DNA from: Brooklawnia sp937867175
Lineage (GTDB): Bacteria; Actinomycetota; Actinomycetes; Propionibacteriales; Propionibacteriaceae
NCBI GenBank assembly: GCA_036821905.1
Contig: DAISIR010000029.1
Span: 1-27,142 of the forward strand
Direction of reading: 5' to 3'
Length of the DNA stretch: 27,142 nt
How positions within the stretch are numbered: position 1 is the first letter of the stretch; every line of letters begins with the position of its first letter. Below the pieces are notes generated by a model. The model was not told the origin of the DNA and did not search any database. It saw only the letters and a program-made list of their open reading frames with translations. Shown one piece after another: positions 1 through 8,374 of the stretch. The position numbers and the translations under genes are program-made.

Positions 1-2
1 GA

Positions 3-923
3 TCAGCCCTTGTCGGAACCCAAGGTCAAACCAGAGACGAACTGCTTCTGCAGGACGAAGAAGATCACCAGAACCGGCAAGGCAGCGATGATCGAGCCGG
101 CAGAGAGCAAGTTGAAATCGGTGAAGAAGGTACCCTTCAGGTTGTTCAGCGAGCTGGTAACCGGCATCTTGTCACCGGATTGCAGCAAGACCGTCGCCCA
201 GAAGAACTCGTTGTAGATCCAGGCCACCTGGAGCGTCGCCAAGGCCGCCAGTGCGGGCCGGATCAGCGGCAGGGTGATGCCATAGAACTGTCGCCACAGC
301 GACGCGCCGTCGATCTCGGCGGCCTCGTACATCGCTTTGGGAAGCCCGATCATGTAGTTGCGCAAGACGAACGTGCAGAACCCGGTCTGGAAGGCGACGT
401 TGATCAAGATGACACCGGCGTGGGTGTTGAGCAACGAACCAGAATCCGACAACCAGCTCGGCAACTGCACCCAGCGGAACATCCGGTAGACCGGGATCAG
501 CAGCGATTGCGGTGGCAGCAGGTTGGCGGCCACGAAGAAGGCGAGGAAGGCGAAATTGAACCGGAACTTCACCCGGGCGAGCACGAACGCCATGCAACTC
601 GACGCGGCAAGTGTGAAGACCACCGCGGCGATGGTGATGACAGCCGAGTTGCCGAAGCTGGTGGCGAACCCGCCCCGACGCCAGGCATTCGGGAAGTTCT
701 GCAAGGTGAACCCGCCGAACGAGACATAGCCGTGTTCCAGCGTGTAGCCATAATCGCGCAGCGAGTTGTATACCGCCCACAGCATCGGGAACAGCCACAT
801 CAGCGCCATGATCGTCAAGAAGACGTAGAGCGTCACGCGCCCGGGTGAAACCTTCCGCTTGCGAAGTTCGATGTCACCGTCCCAGCTTGTTGCGTTGACT
901 GGTGCGGTAGTGGTGGTGGCCAT
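3..923 (-). CDS. Sugar ABC transporter permease (MalG-like, CUT1)
   Basis: Inner-membrane permease, one of two forming the channel of a carbohydrate importer. The 306-residue protein has about six hydrophobic segments, the first near residues 30-52. The cytoplasmic EAA loop that docks the ATPase is at about 200-222 (EAAEIDGASLWRQF, then LPLIRPAL), typical of the MalG side of the CUT1 family. The ATG at 923 lies one base after the stop of the upstream permease, with a GGGAG-type ribosome binding site inside that gene, so the two are translationally linked. It is the last gene of the operon visible here and ends 2 bases from the window edge. No ATPase gene is seen. The substrate is inferred to be a beta-galactoside from the operon partner, not from the permease itself. 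Confidence 0.93.
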   Translation of the reverse strand: MATTTTAPVNATSWDGDIELRKRKVSPGRVTLYVFLTIMALMWLFPMLWAVYNSLRDYGYTLEHGYVSFGGFTLQNFPNAWRRGGFATSFGNSAVITIAAVVFTLAASSCMAFVLARVKFRFNFAFLAFFVAANLLPPQSLLIPVYRMFRWVQLPSWLSDSGSLLNTHAGVILINVAFQTGFCTFVLRNYMIGLPKAMYEAAEIDGASLWRQFYGITLPLIRPALAALATLQVAWIYNEFFWATVLLQSGDKMPVTSSLNNLKGTFFTDFNLLSAGSIIAALPVLVIFFVLQKQFVSGLTLGSDKG

Positions 924-924
924 G

Positions 925-1866
925 TCAGTCGTCTCCCTTCACCATGATGCGCAGTTGGATGATGATGAAGATCGAACTCAGCAGCAGCATCAGGGCTGCC
1001 AGTGCCGATCCGAATCCGATTCGGCTGGCCTCCCCGATCACATTGGCCGTGACCAGCGTTGCGATCAACTCCAGCCCATTGCGGCCCTGGTTGATGATCC
1101 AGACCAGGTCGAACGCGCGCAGCGCGTCGATGAAGGTGATCACCATGACGATGATGTTGGTCGGACGCATCACCGGGAACGTGACCCGGAAGAACGTCTG
1201 CATCTGGCTGGCCCCATCGATGGAGGCGGCCTCGTGGATGGCGGGGTCGACACCCTTCAGCCCGGCGAGGTAGAGCAACATGATGTAGCCGGTGTGACGC
1301 CAGCCGTTGGCGATCATCGCGGCGTAGATGTTGACCTCCGGGTTGCCGTACCAGTCGATCGTCGTGCCGAGGACTGCATTGATGAGGCCCTGATCGCGCG
1401 AGAACAGCAGCTGCCAGATGAAGCCGATCAACGCGCCGGCCAGGACGACCGGCAGGTAGAAGGAGGTCTGGTAGAACCGGGAGGCCCGGATCTCCCGATC
1501 GACCAGGACGGCGAGCAGCATGCCCAGCGGTGTGAAGATCAGGAAGAGCGAGATCAACCACATGAGGTTGTGCTGCAGGGCCGGCCAGAACGGCGGGTAG
1601 ATGGTGAAGATGTCGACGTAGTTCTTGAAGCCGATGAAGTTGATATCGCTCAGCGGGCCGATGCCGTTCCAGTCTGTGAACGACAAGATGACCGAGCTGA
1701 TCGCTGGGAACCAGACCAGCCCGAGCACCAGCACGGTGGGGATGGCAGCCATCAGGACGACGGTCGTGCGATCTTGGGAGTTCATCCGCTGGTGACGGAG
1801 TTTGACCTTTCCGCCACCAGCGGGTGCTCCCGTGCCCGCCTGGGTGGCGGGCTGGGCGGTTGACAT
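925..1866 (-). CDS. Sugar ABC transporter permease (MalF-like, CUT1)
   Basis: Partner permease of the same importer, 313 residues. A charged, Gly/Ala-rich N-terminal tail (about 1-33) precedes six hydrophobic segments. The EAA loop lies at about 211-236 (HEAASIDGASQMQTF followed by FPVMRP). The ATG at 1866 is preceded by a strong AGGAGG ribosome binding site. It follows the solute-binding protein gene after 32 bases and is followed by the second permease after one base, the usual binding protein-MalF-MalG order of CUT1 operons. Family assignment is firm; sugar specificity comes only from context. Confidence 0.93.
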   Translation of the reverse strand: MSTAQPATQAGTGAPAGGGKVKLRHQRMNSQDRTTVVLMAAIPTVLVLGLVWFPAISSVILSFTDWNGIGPLSDINFIGFKNYVDIFTIYPPFWPALQHNLMWLISLFLIFTPLGMLLAVLVDREIRASRFYQTSFYLPVVLAGALIGFIWQLLFSRDQGLINAVLGTTIDWYGNPEVNIYAAMIANGWRHTGYIMLLYLAGLKGVDPAIHEAASIDGASQMQTFFRVTFPVMRPTNIIVMVITFIDALRAFDLVWIINQGRNGLELIATLVTANVIGEASRIGFGSALAALMLLLSSIFIIIQLRIMVKGDD

Positions 1867-1898
1867 GGTGGTACCTCCTGGGGTCGAAGCTGGATGGC

Positions 1899-3209
1899 TC
1901 AGCCGAAGATCGACTTCTTCTGTTGTTCGACGTTGGCGAGGATCTTGTCGATGTCGGCAGGGTTCTGGATGAACGACTGCAGGGCCGGGCCGACTACGGT
2001 GGACGCGAAGTCGGGCCGGGTGTCGCGGTCGAGGAACTGCGAGATGTTCTTGGCCTCACCAATGATTTGGACGGCCTTCTTCTGCAAGGCGGAGTAAGCC
2101 GTCTGATCAGCGTTGCTGTTGGCTCCGATCACCGAGGGGTCGAACTGGAGGGTGATGTTGACGGCTTCTGGCGAGGCAAGGTAGGTCAGCAAGTCCTTGG
2201 CGCCGGCTTCATTCTTCGGTTTGGCGGCCATCATGAAGCCGTCGATCGGGGCCTCCACCACGTCAGCGCCGATGGCCGGGTCGAACTCCGGGAAGATGAA
2301 GAAGTCGAGATCGTCTGCGTACTGCGTGGTCTCGAACTGCTGGCCGATGAACATGCCCAGCGTCATCATCCCAGCCTGCTCATTGATCAGCGCCTGGGCG
2401 CCTTCCTGCCAAGTGCGACCGTTGGCGTCCGGCTGCTCGAACGGCGTGAACTCGCTCCAGGTCTTGAAGACGTTCTTGACCTTCTCACCGTCCCAGGCTT
2501 CCTGGCCTGCCATCAGCGAGACGTGGAAGTCGTAGCCGTTGACGCGAAGATTCATCATGTCGAAGGTGCCCATCGACTCCCAGCCACCCTTGTTGGCGAA
2601 GGCGAGCGGGATGATGCCGTCGGCCTTCATCTTCTCGCACAGCGTCAGCCATTCGGCCTTGCTGTTCGGCTCGGTGTAGCCGCGGGCCTGCCAGACGCTC
2701 GGCCGGTAGAACACACCCCACGGGTAGTAGGTGGATGGCACGAGGATCTGCTTGCCGTCGGTGGTCGACGAGGCGTTCTTCATCGACTCGGGCATGCCGT
2801 CGAAGTTCTTCCAGATATCCGACAGGTCGCTGACCAGCCCATTTTGGGCGAAGAAGCGGGCGCGGTAGCCGGCGAACCAGGTGAACACGTCGTCGGGGTT
2901 GCCCTGCAGGTAGTTGTTGATGTTGTTCTTGAAGGTCTCGTGGTCGACGAAGTTGATCTTTACGTTGCTGCCGTGTGCGTAGCCGTCGATCATCGCCTGC
3001 ATGGCCTTGCGGGGCACCTCGTCGCCTTGGTACACGCCCAAGGTGACCTCGCCACCTACGGTGCCGCCACCGGAGCTGCTGCCCCCGCCGCCGCCGCAGG
3101 CAACGAGGGAGCCGGCGCCGGTGCTGGCTAACCCGGCGGCCAGGGCGCCTCTGATCAGGGTGCGGCGGCTGAAGCTCGGCAGCGACCCCGTGGGCTTGAG
3201 ATGTGACAT
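1899..3209 (-). CDS. Extracellular sugar-binding lipoprotein (ABC importer)
   Basis: Captures the sugar outside the cell and delivers it to the two downstream permeases. The chosen start (ATG at 3209) has a strong AAGGAGG site; an in-frame upstream extension to 3287 has no such signal and would hide the signal peptide. From this start the protein has 436 residues. The N-terminus has a twin-arginine-like stretch (SRRTLIRG, R15-R16), a hydrophobic core and a lipobox LVAC with lipidated Cys38, then a Gly/Ser linker. This suggests a lipoprotein that may use the Tat route. The rest resembles family 1 solute-binding proteins (MalE/UgpB type), with the conserved WEAEG-like region replaced by the family's looser pattern. 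It lies 34 bases downstream of the repressor gene and is probably co-transcribed with it. Confidence 0.92.
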   Translation of the reverse strand: MSHLKPTGSLPSFSRRTLIRGALAAGLASTGAGSLVACGGGGGSSSGGGTVGGEVTLGVYQGDEVPRKAMQAMIDGYAHGSNVKINFVDHETFKNNINNYLQGNPDDVFTWFAGYRARFFAQNGLVSDLSDIWKNFDGMPESMKNASSTTDGKQILVPSTYYPWGVFYRPSVWQARGYTEPNSKAEWLTLCEKMKADGIIPLAFANKGGWESMGTFDMMNLRVNGYDFHVSLMAGQEAWDGEKVKNVFKTWSEFTPFEQPDANGRTWQEGAQALINEQAGMMTLGMFIGQQFETTQYADDLDFFIFPEFDPAIGADVVEAPIDGFMMAAKPKNEAGAKDLLTYLASPEAVNITLQFDPSVIGANSNADQTAYSALQKKAVQIIGEAKNISQFLDRDTRPDFASTVVGPALQSFIQNPADIDKILANVEQQKKSIFG

Positions 3210-3243
3210 GGGTTCTCCTCCTTGGTTGGATGGTTGGTTGGGT

Positions 3244-4275
3244 TCAGTGGGAATCGGTTGGAGTCGACTGGGGCCAAGTGCTGCCACGGACGACGAGTTG
3301 GGTCGGGAATATCTTGTCGGATGGTGTTTCGCCAGCCATGGCTGCGAGCAGCGTGCTGGCCGCGGTGCGTCCGATCTCGCGGATGGGTTGGTGGATCGTG
3401 CTGAGCGGCGGGTCTGCCTGCGCGGCGATCTGGTGGTCGTCGAAGCCCATCACCAGCAGGTCACCGGGGACGTGCCGGCCCCGTCTGTAGGCGGTCTCCA
3501 GCGCCCCGATGGCCATGCGGTCGGAGGCGCAGAAGAGCGCGTCGATGCCCGGACGACGGTCCAGGAGACGTCCGAAGGCGACGTTTCCGGAGCCGGTGCC
3601 GTAGTCACCAGGTTCGAACAGGTCTGGGTCGAAGTTCGGGCCCAGCCAGTCGCGGTAGGCCTGGAACCTGATGCCGGCCGAGACTCCGCGCGGATCGCCA
3701 CCGATCATCGCGATCGTGCGCGCTCCCCGGGATGCGAGGTGGTCCAGCGCTTGGCGGACGCCACCCACATCGTCCATCGTCACCAGCCAGTTCCGGCGCG
3801 GCAACGGGATGGGCGGACGGGGACCGCACAAGACCAACGGAAGCGCACTGTCAGCCAGCCCCGCGGTGATCGGGTCGTCGATGAAGGGATTGAGGTGGAT
3901 CAGACCGTCGACGTGACCAGCCTTGATGTAGGAGACAGTGCGGTGATCCTCGATTTCGCTGCCCCCCATCAGGATCACCAGACTGAGATCGCTGTCGAGA
4001 AGTCCGTCGCGCACTCCTTCAATGAGTTCGGCGAAGGTCGGGTCGTTGAAAAGCTGTTCACTTGCTGCGGCGATCAACAGGGCGATCGCATTGTTGCGCC
4101 CGGTGGCCAGCGAACGGGCATGGACGTTCGCCCGGTAGCCGGTTTGCGTCACCGCCTGCCAGACGGCCTCTTGTGAGCGCTCGGAGACTCGCGGATGGCC
4201 GTTCAGGACGCGCGAGACGGTGCCCTTGGAGACCCCGGCGAGCGCGGCGATGTCGTTGATCGTCGTACGGCTCAT
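3244..4275 (-). CDS. LacI-family transcriptional repressor
   Basis: Predicted sugar-responsive repressor of this operon, 343 residues. The N-terminal helix-turn-helix is clear (TTINDIAALAGVSKGTVSRV, residues 4-23), followed by the LNGHPRVS turn and a hinge-like SLATGRNN. The remainder is a periplasmic-binding-protein-like sensor with the usual family phrases (HVDGLI, ALFCASDRMAIGAL, VMGFDD). The ATG at 4275 overlaps the stop of the beta-galactosidase gene (ATGA), so the two are translationally coupled. An upstream in-frame extension to 4353 lies wholly inside that gene and is unlikely. Because it sits inside the operon it probably controls, autoregulation is expected. The candidate operator is the palindrome at 7328-7341. 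The effector is not visible from sequence. Confidence 0.93.
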   Translation of the reverse strand: MSRTTINDIAALAGVSKGTVSRVLNGHPRVSERSQEAVWQAVTQTGYRANVHARSLATGRNNAIALLIAAASEQLFNDPTFAELIEGVRDGLLDSDLSLVILMGGSEIEDHRTVSYIKAGHVDGLIHLNPFIDDPITAGLADSALPLVLCGPRPPIPLPRRNWLVTMDDVGGVRQALDHLASRGARTIAMIGGDPRGVSAGIRFQAYRDWLGPNFDPDLFEPGDYGTGSGNVAFGRLLDRRPGIDALFCASDRMAIGALETAYRRGRHVPGDLLVMGFDDHQIAAQADPPLSTIHQPIREIGRTAASTLLAAMAGETPSDKIFPTQLVVRGSTWPQSTPTDSH

Positions 4276-7200
4276 CGCATCACCCCAAGCTGAAGGTCGA
4301 TTCGCACTGCCTTGGCCCACAGTTGGAACTCTGGTCGTACATCGGGGCCACACGAACGGCTGCCCAACCCGTGCTGGGCGGCGTCCAGATACAGGTGGAC
4401 CCCGCGACTGGTGCCCAGTTCGCTGCAGTGGCTGGCGGCATCGAGTTCGTGGGCGTCATGGCGGGCCAGAGTGAAGCCCGGATGGTGCGGACCGCTGGAG
4501 GAGACCTGCAGGGTTGGTAGTCCCGCCCCGCTGATCGCCAACCGGCGCAGGTTCGGTCGGTGCCCAGTTTCCTGCGGGACGATGTAGCCGAAGCACAGGT
4601 CGTCGATGTCGGCGCTGAAGCTGCCCAGCCAGACTCCGGCGTCCGAGTCGGGATACGCCTCGCCCGGGCCGGTGCCTACCCAGCTGGCCTCGGAGTATCC
4701 GCCGGGCAACAACAGATGCCAGCCGACCCGCGGCCACGTGCAGTCGAAGCGCCCGAACGGGACGATGTCGATGCCGAGGGCCGCCTGGCCTTCGAGTTCG
4801 GTCCACTGTTCGATGACTTCGACACCCCAGGTGCCCTGTGCCGGGGCTTGCCGGCGCCGGACGGTGATGCGGTCGCCGTCGTGCCGCAACTCCACGAGTC
4901 GGGAGACCAACCGGTCGAGCCCGGCGTCGCGCCAGCGCTCAGCAGAGGAGGGTGCATCGACGCCCAATCCTCTGGTGGCCACCACGTCGGCCAGTTCATA
5001 GGAACCGAACGTGCGCAATGAGTCGTTGCTGGTGGGAGCCCGCCACAGTGTGGTGTCCGATTCGCTGACCGGCACACCCGCCCAGCTGGACGGGCGCCCG
5101 GTGACCGGGTCTAGCGTGACCGGCCCGACCTGCCAACCGTCGAGGTGCGCCGGACGCGGACGCGGTGTTGCGGCTGGGCCGTGGGTTGGTTCGATGATGA
5201 CCTGGGCGCGGGCCACCACGTGACCGGCCGGCGCCCACGCGCTGTCATCGCCCAAGCTCGCCACCACACTCAGCCACCGCTCGTGGGCCGATGGTGCGAC
5301 GCTGGGCAGGACCACCGCGATCTCGTCGCCGGATTCGATCACCGGCACGTCCATCTCTTCGCGACCGACCTCGCCGTCCGGCCCGTCGACCACCACGGTG
5401 AAGACCAGATCGGACGTGTCGGCGCTGTGCCGCAGATTACGGATGAAGACCACCTCTTGATCCATCTCAAGGCGGATCGGGGTGAATTGGGCGGCGACCT
5501 CGGCCATCGCCGGGCTTGGGTGTCCGTCTGGGGTGGTCAGGCCATCGATGACGAACGTCGCGTCGTGGAAGACCTCGCCGAAGTCGCCGCCGTAGCCGAA
5601 GTCAGGCTGGCCGTTGATGGTGGTGCGCAGGCCGTGGTCGCGCCACTCCCAGACCAGGCCGCCGATCACGCCCGGCAGGGTGTCGAACAGGTGCTCGTAG
5701 CCAGCTACGCCGCCGGGTCCGTTGCCCATGGCGTGCACGAACTCGCAAAGCATGATCGGACGATCGGTCTGCCGGGCCGCTTGGCCGGGGATGTCGGTGA
5801 GAGCGGAGCCCAAGCCGTCGCTCAGGTCTTCCAGGCCCTCCAGCGGGGGGTACATGCGGCTCAGGATGTCGGTGTAGCGGCCGGCGTGATCGCCCTCGTA
5901 GTGCACAGGACGTCCGGGGTCGCGGCGGTGGGTCCACGCGGACATGGCGGCCAGGTTGGCCCCGGTGCCGGATTCGTTGCCGAGTGACCAGATGATCACG
6001 CTCGGGTGGTTCTTGTCGCGCTCCACGGTGCGGCGCATCCGGTCGACCAGGTGATCGGTCCAGGTCGGGTCGTCGGTCGGGTTGCCCACCCAGCCGGCCA
6101 GTTCGAAGCCATGGGTTTCGAGGTCGTTCTCCAACACCACGAACAGGCCGAGTTCGTCGCAGGAGTCGAGGAACCTCGGGTGTGGGGGGTAGTGGGAGGT
6201 GCGTACGGTGTTCATGCCGTGCTGTTTCATCATCATCAGGTCGGCGCGGAGCCGTTCCTCGCTGACAATGCGGCCCTTGTCGGGGTCGAACTCGTGGCGA
6301 TTCACCCCGCGCATCCGCAGCGGCCGACCGTTGACCAGCAGTTCCCGGCCGACCACCCGCACCGTTCGGAAACCGATCTTCGCCTCAATGGTCTCGCCGT
6401 TGGACGCCAGAGTGGCGGTGTAAAGCCGGGGGGTGTCGCAGTCCCACGCCACGACCTCGCCCAGATCGAGCGGCAGCAGTTCGTCTGCGGAGGCGAAGGT
6501 CTGCTCGAAGTGCAGGTCGTCGATGCGCAGCGTGATCGGCCAGGCGTCGTCGGCCGCGGTGATTTCGGGGACGATGCGGCCGCGCCCGGTGCGGTGGTCG
6601 TAGCCGGCGTCCAACCAGAAGTCGTCGATGCCTCCGGCGGGGCGTCCGATCAGGCAGACACTGCGGAAGATACCGGGCAGCCACCACTGGTCCTGGTCCT
6701 CCACGTAGGTCATGGCAGACCACTGGTGGACCCGGACGTGCAACAGGTTGCGTCCCGGCCTGAGCAGGTCGGTGACGTCGAGTTCGGTGCGTAGCCGCGA
6801 CCCCCGCACCACCCCGACCCGCTTGCCGTTCAAGTGCACCAAGCCGATCGACTCAACCCCGTCGAAGCGCAGCAGGACGCGCTGGAAGTCGCGCCAGCCC
6901 TGCCACGGCTCACCGGGCCGAATGCCTTCGGTGGTGGTCTCGGCGCCGGGGAGTTCGAACTCGAGGCGGTAATCGCCGGTGAGGTTGGCGTCCGGCACGT
7001 GCGGTGGGTCGAGAGGGATCGGGAACTTGACGTTGGTGTAGATGGGCCGACCCCAGCGGGAGTCGTCGGTCAGCACGAAGTGGCTGGGCACCTGAATCGG
7101 TTCCCAGCCCGAGTCGTCGAGGTCGACCTCTGCCGCGTCGGCGGGGGCGGCGCTGGTCGTGGGGGAGAAGTGGAATCGCCAAGTTCCGTCCAGACTCCAG

Positions 7201-7301
7201 CACAACGGCTCATGCTGACGGTGGCTTACTACACGATCGTGGTCACCCGGTTCGGTGGAGATGAGGTAATCCACGGATTCCAGGCCAGTCTCGGTGGACA
7301 T
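4272..7301 (-). CDS. lacZ: Beta-galactosidase, glycoside hydrolase family 2
   Basis: Hydrolyses terminal beta-galactosides such as lactose; cytoplasmic, as no signal peptide is present. The 1009 residues match the length of five-domain LacZ enzymes (E. coli LacZ 1023). Sugar-binding and immunoglobulin-like domains occupy roughly 1-315, the TIM barrel about 316-610, and a small-chain domain the C-terminus. Within the barrel are the acid/base Glu443 (IIWSLGNESG) and the nucleophile Glu520 (PIMLCEFVHAMGNGPGG), plus the conserved RTSHYPPHPRF stretch. The ATG at 7301 has an AAGGAG site at good spacing; a 70-residue upstream extension runs through the promoter and operator and is rejected. It is the first gene of the operon and overlaps the repressor by 4 bases. 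Exact substrate preference (lactose or other beta-galactosides) is inferred. Confidence 0.95.
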   Translation of the reverse strand: MSTETGLESVDYLISTEPGDHDRVVSHRQHEPLCWSLDGTWRFHFSPTTSAAPADAAEVDLDDSGWEPIQVPSHFVLTDDSRWGRPIYTNVKFPIPLDPPHVPDANLTGDYRLEFELPGAETTTEGIRPGEPWQGWRDFQRVLLRFDGVESIGLVHLNGKRVGVVRGSRLRTELDVTDLLRPGRNLLHVRVHQWSAMTYVEDQDQWWLPGIFRSVCLIGRPAGGIDDFWLDAGYDHRTGRGRIVPEITAADDAWPITLRIDDLHFEQTFASADELLPLDLGEVVAWDCDTPRLYTATLASNGETIEAKIGFRTVRVVGRELLVNGRPLRMRGVNRHEFDPDKGRIVSEERLRADLMMMKQHGMNTVRTSHYPPHPRFLDSCDELGLFVVLENDLETHGFELAGWVGNPTDDPTWTDHLVDRMRRTVERDKNHPSVIIWSLGNESGTGANLAAMSAWTHRRDPGRPVHYEGDHAGRYTDILSRMYPPLEGLEDLSDGLGSALTDIPGQAARQTDRPIMLCEFVHAMGNGPGGVAGYEHLFDTLPGVIGGLVWEWRDHGLRTTINGQPDFGYGGDFGEVFHDATFVIDGLTTPDGHPSPAMAEVAAQFTPIRLEMDQEVVFIRNLRHSADTSDLVFTVVVDGPDGEVGREEMDVPVIESGDEIAVVLPSVAPSAHERWLSVVASLGDDSAWAPAGHVVARAQVIIEPTHGPAATPRPRPAHLDGWQVGPVTLDPVTGRPSSWAGVPVSESDTTLWRAPTSNDSLRTFGSYELADVVATRGLGVDAPSSAERWRDAGLDRLVSRLVELRHDGDRITVRRRQAPAQGTWGVEVIEQWTELEGQAALGIDIVPFGRFDCTWPRVGWHLLLPGGYSEASWVGTGPGEAYPDSDAGVWLGSFSADIDDLCFGYIVPQETGHRPNLRRLAISGAGLPTLQVSSSGPHHPGFTLARHDAHELDAASHCSELGTSRGVHLYLDAAQHGLGSRSCGPDVRPEFQLWAKAVRIDLQLGVMR

Positions 7302-7327
7302 CGACGGCTCCTTCTCAGCAGCTTTGC

Positions 7328-7341
7328 TGTGACCGGTTACA
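7328..7341. promoter_or_regulatory. Candidate LacI-family operator of the lac operon
   Basis: TGTGACCGGTTACA is a 14-bp palindrome with one mismatched pair and a central CG. It fits the LacI/GalR consensus TGNNANCGNTNNCA at every fixed position. It lies 27-40 bases upstream of the beta-galactosidase start, where a repressor would block transcription. A second imperfect palindrome (arms ACACCT and AGGTGT, 7339-7352) overlaps its edge. The regulator is most likely the LacI-type protein encoded in the operon. Confidence 0.72.
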
Positions 7342-7473
7342 CCTAAAGGTGTTGAGAGTAATGAAACGGAACTTAGCGGCTTGCTGACAGCTTTGGCCGA
7401 GATCGAGACCAAATCGTGATGGAAGGGCAACGCTGAACCGGCCTGCCCAATCGATCGGGAGGCGCGTCTGGGG

Positions 7474-8277
7474 TCAGGCTCCGGGCGGCCACTCGTTTGG
7501 CACTGCACCACCGAACCTTCGATCCCTGGACGCGTACCGTTCCACGGCAGCCCAAAGGTCGCGTCGGTCCCAGTCAGGCCAGAACTTGTTGACGAAGACC
7601 AACTCGGCGTAGGCCGACTGCCAGATCAGGAAGTTCGAGATTCGCTGTTCGCCCGAACTGCGGACGAACAGGTCAACGTCGGGGATCTCAGGCTCGTCCA
7701 GGTAGCGACGGAAGCTCTTCTCGGTGATCCGGTCCGGGTTGATCCGGCCGGCGGTGGCGTCGCGGGCGATCGCTCTGACCGCGTCGATGATCTCGGCGCG
7801 TCCGCCGTAGTTGACGCAGAACTGCATGGTCAGCACGTCATTGTCTTCGGTCTGCTCCTCGGCGTCCTGGAGCTCGCGGATCACACTGGCCCACAGCTTG
7901 GGCCGACGTCCGGCCCAACGCACCTTGACTCCGAGCGCGTCCAGGTCGTCGCGGCGGCGGTGGATGACGTCGCGGTTGAAGCCCATCAGGAAGGAGACCT
8001 CCTCGGGGCTCCGCTTCCAGTTCTCGGTCGAGAAGGCGTAGGCGGAAAGATACTTGATGCCCAACTCAATGGCGCCCTCGATCACCTCGAACAGCACCGC
8101 CTCACCGGCCTCGTGACCCTTGGTCCTCGGCAGGCCGCGTTGCTTGGCCCAGCGGCCGTTGCCGTCCATCACGATCGCGACATGCTTGGGCAGCGCCGAC
8201 TGGGGAATCGCCGGCGGACGGGCACCGCTGGGGTGCGGGATCGGGGCGCGCTTGGCGGGACGGACACGGGCAGCCAT
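7474..8277 (-). CDS. uppS: Isoprenyl transferase (cis-prenyl diphosphate synthase)
   Basis: Condenses isopentenyl diphosphate units in the cis configuration to make the long-chain polyprenyl diphosphate that becomes the lipid carrier for cell-wall synthesis. The 267-residue protein has the family's catalytic P-loop at 36-50 (VMDGNGRWAKQRGLP, Asp38), the FSTENWKR stretch, and the C-terminal substrate region FVRSSGEQRISNFLIWQSAY. The chosen ATG at 8277 gives a basic, Pro-rich N-terminal tail; a longer frame to 8367 runs into the recO promoter. There is no convincing Shine-Dalgarno site, but TACGGT lies 6 bases before the ATG, suggesting a leaderless transcript. It is divergent from recO, an adjacency also known, from memory, in mycobacteria. 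Chain length cannot be read from sequence. Confidence 0.95.
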   Translation of the reverse strand: MAARVRPAKRAPIPHPSGARPPAIPQSALPKHVAIVMDGNGRWAKQRGLPRTKGHEAGEAVLFEVIEGAIELGIKYLSAYAFSTENWKRSPEEVSFLMGFNRDVIHRRRDDLDALGVKVRWAGRRPKLWASVIRELQDAEEQTEDNDVLTMQFCVNYGGRAEIIDAVRAIARDATAGRINPDRITEKSFRRYLDEPEIPDVDLFVRSSGEQRISNFLIWQSAYAELVFVNKFWPDWDRRDLWAAVERYASRDRRFGGAVPNEWPPGA

Positions 8278-8283
8278 GACTAA

Positions 8284-8289
8284 ACCGTA
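8284..8289 (-). promoter_or_regulatory. Candidate -10 element, leaderless uppS
   Basis: On the minus strand TACGGT matches the actinobacterial TANNNT -10 pattern and ends 6 bases before the uppS ATG, placing the transcription start at or next to the start codon. No ribosome binding site is evident. No strong -35 element is seen. Confidence 0.42.
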
Positions 8290-8362
8290 GCCCCGCCGAC
8301 CGCCCCGGCGTCGGCAGCGGCGGGGTGCGGGTGTCGGTGCCGGGCTGCTTCGGTGCCCGGGA

Positions 8363-8368
8363 GACAAT
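8363..8368 (+). promoter_or_regulatory. Candidate -10 element, leaderless recO
   Basis: GACAAT (one mismatch to TATAAT in position 1 and one in position 3) ends 6 bases before the recO GTG. This spacing would start transcription at the start codon itself. The nearest GGAG is 12 bases from the start, too far to be a good ribosome binding site. Confidence 0.4.
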
Positions 8369-8374
8369 GGACGA

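Noticed and set aside
1824..3131. Plus-strand open frame of 435 codons opposite the binding lipoprotein
   Set aside because: The minus-strand gene has a ribosome binding site, signal peptide and family pattern; the plus frame has none.
3210..3243. TTGG-rich short repeats upstream of the binding lipoprotein gene
   Set aside because: Low-complexity stretch of under 40 bases inside an operon gap; no symmetry or promoter pattern is seen.
7425..7448. GGGCA/TGCCC inverted repeat downstream of uppS
   Set aside because: Only 5-bp arms around a 14-base loop with no U-run; too weak to call a terminator.
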